9,716 nucleotides of DNA from Methanolobus sp. UBA474 (GTDB lineage: Archaea; Halobacteriota; Methanosarcinia; Methanosarcinales; Methanosarcinaceae): positions 1 to 9,716 of the forward strand of contig DANZ01000133.1 of NCBI GenBank assembly GCA_002501695.1, written 5' to 3'. Positions 5,551-9,716 of this stretch are shown here, in pieces (within the stretch, counting starts at the first letter, position 1; each line of letters begins with the position of its first letter). The notes beneath the pieces were generated by a model. The model did no database searches, was not told the DNA's origin, and saw only the letters and a list, made by a program, of their open reading frames with translations. Made by a program: the position numbers and the translations under genes.

Positions 5551-5557
5551 CAGGACA

Positions 5558-7363
5558 ATGCCTCTAAAAGTGATGCAGTCAGATATCTCTGGATTGACTC
5601 ATGGAGAAAACAGGGTACTTAACAAGCTAAAGGCAATTTACGGTGCTAAGGAATACGACGCTTTTCTGTATCCTCAACCACTCATTATGTCCTATAATCC
5701 TGATTTTCTTCTCATCGACCCTTTTAAGGGGGTTTGTATCATTGAGGTTAAGGACTGGTCGCGTTCATATATCAAATATATGAACCGTACATCAGTTACA
5801 GATGTAAATGGTAAGGAATTACATAATCCTGCTTATCGTGCAAGACAATACTTCAATGCCCTCAAAAATGTCCTTGAGAGAGAAGAGTTCCTTTTAAATG
5901 AGAGAAAGGAACTGAGATTCAGATTATATTCAAAGATTATTTTTACAGAAATGAATTCTATAGAGATAGCTTCCCTAAAGGAAGTACTTTGTCAGCCAGT
6001 TACCGAATGTATTAGTTCTAATCAGTTAACTTCGCTTTCTGTCAATACCCTGTTCACAGAGGATACTATTTTCCTCGATAAAGGTACGGTATCAACCATA
6101 AGAGGAAAGGTTTTCCCCGAATTGCAGATAAAAAGAGTGCAGACCGAAATATGGCAGTTCAACAGGAAAAACACCTTGGATAACAGAGTGATTGCTACAC
6201 TGGATTATGAGCAGGAGCAGTTCGCAAGGCGAATACCATATGGGCACTACATGGTCACAGGTGTTCCAGGAAGTGGTAAAACCGTAATAATGGTTGCAAG
6301 GGCTATACACCTTCTAAGGGAAAATCCCGAATGGAAAATAAAAATACTTACATATAACAGCTCTTTAGAAAATAAACTGGAACAGCACTTCAAATCTAAA
6401 CACGAAGATTTCCTTTACATGGGTATAAAATATGAGAATATCGAGATATCAACTTTCCATCAAATGGCCCGGGAAATTGCTGCTATCAATATAAGTGGCA
6501 CCGAAGACGGTCAATTCTGGGATGTTACTCTTCCGTATATCGCGATGGATAAAGCCCAGTCTGTTTATGATGCTATACTAATTGACGAATACCAGGATTT
6601 CCATGATTCCTGGATAAAACTCTGCCTCAAGCTCTGCAAAAAGCATCCTGATAAAAGCGGAGAACTTACAGAAAATATATTCCTTGCAGGTGACAGATTA
6701 CAGAGTATTTACAATCCCAAATCTCACAGCTGGAAAAGCCTTGGAATTAATATTATGGGCAGGTCTAAGTTGCTCAAAACATCTTATCGTTCTGGTGGCT
6801 CACATATCGCTCTTGCAATGAACTATCTTATGCTTGATGATGAACTTCAAAGGGAAGTGGAAAAATTCTATGAGGGCAGGGATGGTATTTGCCAGAATTT
6901 TGATTCTGAAAGCTCAGTTAATTTCTTTACCGGCAATCACAAAAATATAAACGGTATTCTGCTTGACCTCCTCAACAATAACTATAATCCTGAAGATATT
7001 CTTGTTCTTGGACCTTCGCATAAGGGTAACGAAATGTTGTACAGGAACCTTGATAATTCAATAAAGCATGTTGCAAAAGTTTCGAAAAAATTTGATGAAA
7101 ACAAATTGTTAATTACCACTTATCATTCTTCAAAAGGTTTAGAGAACAAAGTTTGCATCCTTCTTAATATAGATAGGCTTGCAGACAATAAACGACTCAT
7201 TTATGTAGGTCTTACAAGAGCTTCAGAAAGACTATATATTCACTCTTATAAACCGGAGGGGGGTGAAGTGTTCAATCAGCTTCTTTCATGCAACTGTTCA
7301 GGTGATGATGAAGGAGATACTGGAAACTCATCAATTGTTCCAAATACTGCAATAACTCTTTAA
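5558..7363 (+). CDS. NERD nuclease-related domain / UvrD-like SF1 helicase fusion
   Basis: This 601-aa protein joins a NERD nuclease-like domain to a superfamily 1 helicase. NERD spans about residues 12-130, with E17 (HGENRVL), D49 (NPDFLLID) and E63-x-K65 (IIEVKDW), so the full PD-(D/E)xK set is present and cleavage looks possible. The helicase has Walker A GVPGSGKT (235-242), motif II DEYQD (343-347), motif III GDRLQSIY, motif IV TSYRS, motif V TTYHSSKGLE (520-529) and motif VI YVGLTRASERL (549-559). It should bind DNA and hydrolyse ATP. Such fusions occur scattered in archaea and bacteria; some single nuclease-helicase proteins act in phage defence, and repair is the alternative. It is a lone gene, AT-richer than its neighbours (about 37% G+C in a sampled line), which suggests transfer. 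Confidence 0.9.
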   Translation: MPLKVMQSDISGLTHGENRVLNKLKAIYGAKEYDAFLYPQPLIMSYNPDFLLIDPFKGVCIIEVKDWSRSYIKYMNRTSVTDVNGKELHNPAYRARQYFNALKNVLEREEFLLNERKELRFRLYSKIIFTEMNSIEIASLKEVLCQPVTECISSNQLTSLSVNTLFTEDTIFLDKGTVSTIRGKVFPELQIKRVQTEIWQFNRKNTLDNRVIATLDYEQEQFARRIPYGHYMVTGVPGSGKTVIMVARAIHLLRENPEWKIKILTYNSSLENKLEQHFKSKHEDFLYMGIKYENIEISTFHQMAREIAAINISGTEDGQFWDVTLPYIAMDKAQSVYDAILIDEYQDFHDSWIKLCLKLCKKHPDKSGELTENIFLAGDRLQSIYNPKSHSWKSLGINIMGRSKLLKTSYRSGGSHIALAMNYLMLDDELQREVEKFYEGRDGICQNFDSESSVNFFTGNHKNINGILLDLLNNNYNPEDILVLGPSHKGNEMLYRNLDNSIKHVAKVSKKFDENKLLITTYHSSKGLENKVCILLNIDRLADNKRLIYVGLTRASERLYIHSYKPEGGEVFNQLLSCNCSGDDEGDTGNSSIVPNTAITL

Positions 7364-7505
7364 ATGCTCTTCTTTAACCAATTAGCAGAATCTGTTAAAC
7401 ACAATTCAATGGGACTATTTCTGTTACTAATCAGTTCCCTATACCTAACTAACCTATTAGCACCCCCTATTTCACATCTCATAATCCTATCATCAGCCTG
7501 TGAAA

Positions 7506-8585
7506 TCATCCCTGCATAATCTCTACCTCTTGCCCCAAAAAGTCCCCATATCTTACAGCCGCACTCTCGAGCAGCTTCATTATATCCTCCTCTGCTGACT
7601 GGAAGAACTGCGGCTCAATTATCACCCTGTTCTTCTTAATAGTACGCTTCCACACACCTGCCACCTTTCCGTTTACCAGGATGACCGGCCTGAACATGCC
7701 ATTATTGGAAATAGCTTTACTATGATCATCGGAGGGGAGAAATGCACTTCTGTCCTTGTAGCTGATGATGAGTTCGTCAAATGCGGGTAACAGATAGAGC
7801 GATCCTTCTGCGCTCCCGGGTTCCTGTCCGGTGTTTGAGAACCAGTAGGTTTGTGAATCCATCTTTTCAGAAACAAGGTCAGGTCCCAGTGATCCAACAG
7901 CAGACCTGGCATCTGCAAGGGAGAGGCCGGACCACCAGGCGAAATCGTGCAGCGTGGCGGGGCCATGACTTGTGAGATACCTGCGGGCAAGTTTAATTAA
8001 TGCCTCATCTCTGGATATTGATCCTGTTCTTGAGACCCTTTCCCTGAGCAGGGCATAAGTGATCCTGTTGCCCCGTACGGGGCCACTGCAGACTATTCCG
8101 TCCAGCTCTGCCTGCATTAGAAGATGGCTTATCTGAGAGCTGTCTGCGGCTATTTCTGCTTTTTTGAGCTCACCTGTTAGTTCTTCGCGGGTCAGGTGCC
8201 TGCCTCCCGCCAATGTCTTTTCTATAATTCCGTTGCTCTCTGTAAAGATTGCATCTGTCAGTCCCAGTTGTTTATTTCTGGATCTCATCGAGGTTTTGAT
8301 CTGCGGGGCTGTCAGTTCGAGCATCCAGTAGATGTCATCGGCAGAGACTAAATGCCATGTAGGCCTCAGCAGGTGGGTTCGGATTATATCGCCCTTATCG
8401 ATGGCCTCTTCCACCAGCCTGTCCGTTGAGCCCGGTAGCCTGACCCCGACAGCCCATTTTGCCATGTTGTGATCCTGAGCCTGAATAGCGCCCATCCAGC
8501 CGACAATGTCTTTAACCGTTTCGAATCCCGTTTCTGATATTTGTTGGTTGCTGAGCCTGAGTTGCACCAAGTTGCTGGAGTTCAT
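7506..8585 (-). CDS. AlkZ/YcaQ-like winged-helix DNA glycosylase family protein
   Basis: The 359-aa product belongs to the HTH_42 superfamily of three tandem winged helices, which includes AlkZ and YcaQ/AlkX, glycosylases that remove alkylated bases and open DNA crosslinks. AIQAQDHNMAKW at about residues 33-44 contains Q35-A-Q37, the QxQ catalytic motif type of AlkZ, whereas E. coli YcaQ has QxD. IIRTHLLRPTWHLV (66-79) is the second family signature, with His near the catalytic pocket. Later motifs are GGRHLTREEL, RRYLTSHGPATLHDFAWWSGL and the ending LYLLPAFDELIISYKDR, followed by VNGKVAGVWKR. Length is normal. AAAGGT lies seven bases before ATG. It is a lone gene of higher G+C than the helicase gene. 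Activity on N-alkyl purines or crosslinks is inferred from motif only. Confidence 0.87.
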   Translation of the reverse strand: MNSSNLVQLRLSNQQISETGFETVKDIVGWMGAIQAQDHNMAKWAVGVRLPGSTDRLVEEAIDKGDIIRTHLLRPTWHLVSADDIYWMLELTAPQIKTSMRSRNKQLGLTDAIFTESNGIIEKTLAGGRHLTREELTGELKKAEIAADSSQISHLLMQAELDGIVCSGPVRGNRITYALLRERVSRTGSISRDEALIKLARRYLTSHGPATLHDFAWWSGLSLADARSAVGSLGPDLVSEKMDSQTYWFSNTGQEPGSAEGSLYLLPAFDELIISYKDRSAFLPSDDHSKAISNNGMFRPVILVNGKVAGVWKRTIKKNRVIIEPQFFQSAEEDIMKLLESAAVRYGDFLGQEVEIMQG

Positions 8586-8917
8586 ATTATACCTTTTACC
8601 GTATGGATGGCCGTTTTAAGGCAGTTTCTTTAATCTTATTCGGTCCCTTTGCTACATAGTTGTTGCGATTTTCTTCCATTGAGTCAAAGACGGGAAATAG
8701 AACGATCCTTCGCATACTTCAGTTATATTAGAACAGAATGCGAGAGAATTTCTGAAAGGATCATCTTTGATGACGCTTTAAGCTGTTTTTCATAAGCCTG
8801 TAATTATAACTCCTATTAGTATCTTTACACTTTGTTAAATTATATCGGAAGATTTAAAGCTTGCTTTTGAGATACACCCTGCGCAATAAAGAATACAATC
8901 TAAGGTGGTACGCGGAT
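8586..8917. other. Intergenic stretch with promoter-like sequences only
   Basis: This lies between the divergent AlkZ-like gene and the small ORF/membrane-protein pair. No ORF longer than about 20 codons with a ribosome site is present. A weak hairpin (AAAG..TCATC/GATGA..CTTT, 8755-8779) followed by TTTTT (about 8786-8790) is visible. TTAAATTATAT at 8835-8845 and GATTTAAAGC at 8851-8860 are possible TATA boxes for the rightward genes. Confidence 0.45.
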
Positions 8918-9013
8918 ATGAAAATCAATACATCTGAGTTGTTAGCGGGAAATTACATTCACATTGTGCAGAATCATTTATGGGATCATGAGGATCAAAG
9001 ATGTCTTTTATAA
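8918..9013 (+). CDS. Candidate 31-aa ORF coupled to the membrane protein gene
   Basis: ATG at 8918 opens 31 codons ending in TAA. AAGGTGG (8902-8908), a strong ribosome site, precedes it by nine bases. The peptide begins MKINTSELLAGNYIHIVQNH and ends DQRCLL; it is polar, without a membrane segment, and matches no family I know. Its last 13 bases overlap the start of the membrane protein gene in another frame, so ribosomes finishing here could restart at 9001. It may be a leader peptide controlling the downstream gene or a small protein in its own right. The strong ribosome site and overlap support it; the length is so short that chance cannot be excluded. Confidence 0.45.
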   Translation: MKINTSELLAGNYIHIVQNHLWDHEDQRCLL

Positions 9014-9297
9014 AGGACATCATACCTGTGCTAATCCTTTATGTCATGGGAGATACTATCACAACAATTTACGCACTGCAAACCGGTCTCTTTTATGAAG
9101 GAAATCCGCTGCTATTCCATATTTTCAGCTCATATGGCTACATTGCCCTAGTCCCTCTGAAACTGGGATTCATGTTCCTGATGTACCATGTCTACAGGAA
9201 TGCAGACCGATATTACTGGAACATCACCCGGTGCTCTGTTTCCTGCATCGGTCTCCTTGCTACGGTAAGTAACACACTGACTGTCCTTCACGGATAG
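9001..9297 (+). CDS. Small three-helix membrane protein, DUF5658-like
   Basis: The 98-aa product has three hydrophobic segments at about residues 6-27, 42-64 and 77-96 and no signal peptidase site. Between the first two are GDTITTIYAL and the polar motif YEGNPLL, followed by SSYGYIALVPLKLGFM. The pattern D-x-x-T-T, (E)xNPLL, then a lysine in the second helix is what I associate with DUF5658-type small membrane proteins; no function is known. GAGGATC eight bases before ATG gives a good ribosome site, which lies inside the overlapping 31-codon ORF. The stop is TAG, with an in-frame TGA five codons later. It is followed by a 186-base gap and a same-strand DJ-1/PfpI gene that has its own TATA box, so the two are probably separate units. 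Confidence 0.75.
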   Translation: MSFIKDIIPVLILYVMGDTITTIYALQTGLFYEGNPLLFHIFSSYGYIALVPLKLGFMFLMYHVYRNADRYYWNITRCSVSCIGLLATVSNTLTVLHG

Positions 9298-9423
9298 GCC
9301 AGAGGATCATCCTGACCGATAGCAGTACTCTTTGGCTTGCTGCAAACAGGCAGGCCGCGTAATTTCTGTTGATCCTCCGGATGTTGGATCATATTCCAAA
9401 TATTTTTGAGAAAGCGTTATTTG

Positions 9424-9431
9424 TGTATAAA
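9424..9431 (+). promoter_or_regulatory. TATA box of the DJ-1/PfpI-family gene
   Basis: The sequence reads TTGTGTATAAACCAA, with TGTATAAA at 9424-9431. A start near 9452 would leave a leader of about 32 bases. The T-run ATTTTT just upstream (about 9402-9407) may end the membrane-protein transcript. Confidence 0.45.
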
Positions 9432-9483
9432 CCAATTAGAATATCGAAACTCACATTTTTCAAACTGATTCGGGGACATACGT

Positions 9484-9716
9484 ATGACCAAGATCGCTTA
9501 TCTTTACGTATTTGATACCATGGCCGACTGGGAGCCTGGTTTTCTGATAGCTGAACTGCACTCAGGCCGCTACTTCCGCAAAGACGCTGCAAAGTATACT
9601 GTTAAGACAGTAGGCCTCACGAAAGAGCCCGTTGTTACCATGGGCGGCGTGCGCATACTGCCTGATGTCAGCCTTCGGGAATGCACCGCTAACGATGCCG
9701 GGGTGCTTATCCTCCC
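9484..9716 (+). CDS. DJ-1/PfpI (type 1 glutamine amidotransferase-like) protein, N-terminal part
   Basis: Seventy-seven codons and two bases are present before the window ends. The protein begins MTKIAYLYVFDTMADWEPGF, continues IAELHSGRYF, and later has VGLTKEPVVTMGGVRILPD and AGVLILP. This matches the start of DJ-1/PfpI-family proteins of the YdeA-like kind: first strand, the acidic residue in the DWE segment that pairs with the catalytic cysteine, and the strand running into the GG of the cysteine elbow. The nucleophilic Cys itself would lie beyond the right edge, so activity cannot be judged. GGGGA about eight bases before ATG is a modest ribosome site. Family members include proteases, chaperones and deglycases; the role here is open. 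Confidence 0.82.
   Translation, partial: MTKIAYLYVFDTMADWEPGFLIAELHSGRYFRKDAAKYTVKTVGLTKEPVVTMGGVRILPDVSLRECTANDAGVLIL

Noticed and set aside
5136..7363. The CxxC protein and NERD helicase as a toxin-antitoxin pair
   Set aside because: They are divergent with separate promoters 203 bases apart, and neither resembles a known toxin or antitoxin; a looser partnership is all that can be suggested.
7673..7990. 105-codon minus-strand ORF within the AlkZ-like gene
   Set aside because: It runs in another frame of the same strand through a conserved gene, is rich in Pro, Ser and Arg, and has no recognisable domain.
8603..8659. Short plus-strand ORF starting ATGGATGGC upstream of the AlkZ-like gene
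   Set aside because: Only 18 codons, no ribosome site, and it lies in the promoter region of the divergent gene.
8755..8790. Hairpin followed by TTTTT as the terminator of an unseen plus-strand RNA
   Set aside because: The stem is broken by a 2x2 mismatch, and no promoter at a sensible distance upstream could be found.

Overview
The window looks like chromosome of a methanogenic archaeon of the Methanosarcina group (order Methanosarcinales). The evidence is a FilR1/Msr-type winged-helix regulator, a DUF1638 protein of the type common in methylotrophic methanogens, an Isf-like flavoprotein, a DUF4143 ATPase, AT-rich TATA-type promoters and long intergenic gaps. The family calls come from recalled motifs, not from a database search. 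Three of the eight complete larger genes end in TAG, which matters if the host decodes TAG as pyrrolysine.

Layout from left to right. A truncated EamA-type transporter runs leftward off the edge (1-178, minus). A 688-base gap (179-866) follows. It has no ordinary gene but holds a compact minus-strand unit at about 541-737: TATA box, tandem operator-like repeats, a perfect Shine-Dalgarno sequence, a 26-codon ORF and a hairpin followed by a T-rich tract. Next come a FilR1-type regulator (867-1664, minus) and a DUF1638 protein (1908-2717, plus), which are divergent and share a 243-base control region. The DUF1638 gene converges on a flavodoxin-fold Fe-S or FMN reductase (2759-3433, minus). That gene is divergent from a DUF4143 AAA+ ATPase (3607-4935, plus). 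The ATPase promoter carries two near-identical 17-base palindromic boxes and probably makes a leaderless GTG transcript.

The middle (about 4936-7505) is clearly AT-richer. It holds a 72-aa double-CxxC protein (5136-5354, minus) and a 601-aa NERD-nuclease/SF1-helicase fusion (5558-7363, plus), a plausible single-gene defence or DNA-processing enzyme. An AlkZ-like winged-helix protein with the QxQ motif of alkylpurine and crosslink glycosylases follows (7506-8585, minus). On the right are a 31-codon ORF with a strong Shine-Dalgarno sequence (8918-9013) overlapping a small three-helix membrane protein (9001-9297), then the start of a DJ-1/PfpI-family gene cut by the window edge (9484-9716).

Most genes alternate in strand and sit alone, so this is a patchwork of single-gene units and not one pathway. 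The only likely co-regulated sets are the regulator with its divergent DUF1638 neighbour, and the small ORF coupled to the membrane protein. The least explained sequence is the 541-789 unit, followed by the paired boxes at 3525-3573.
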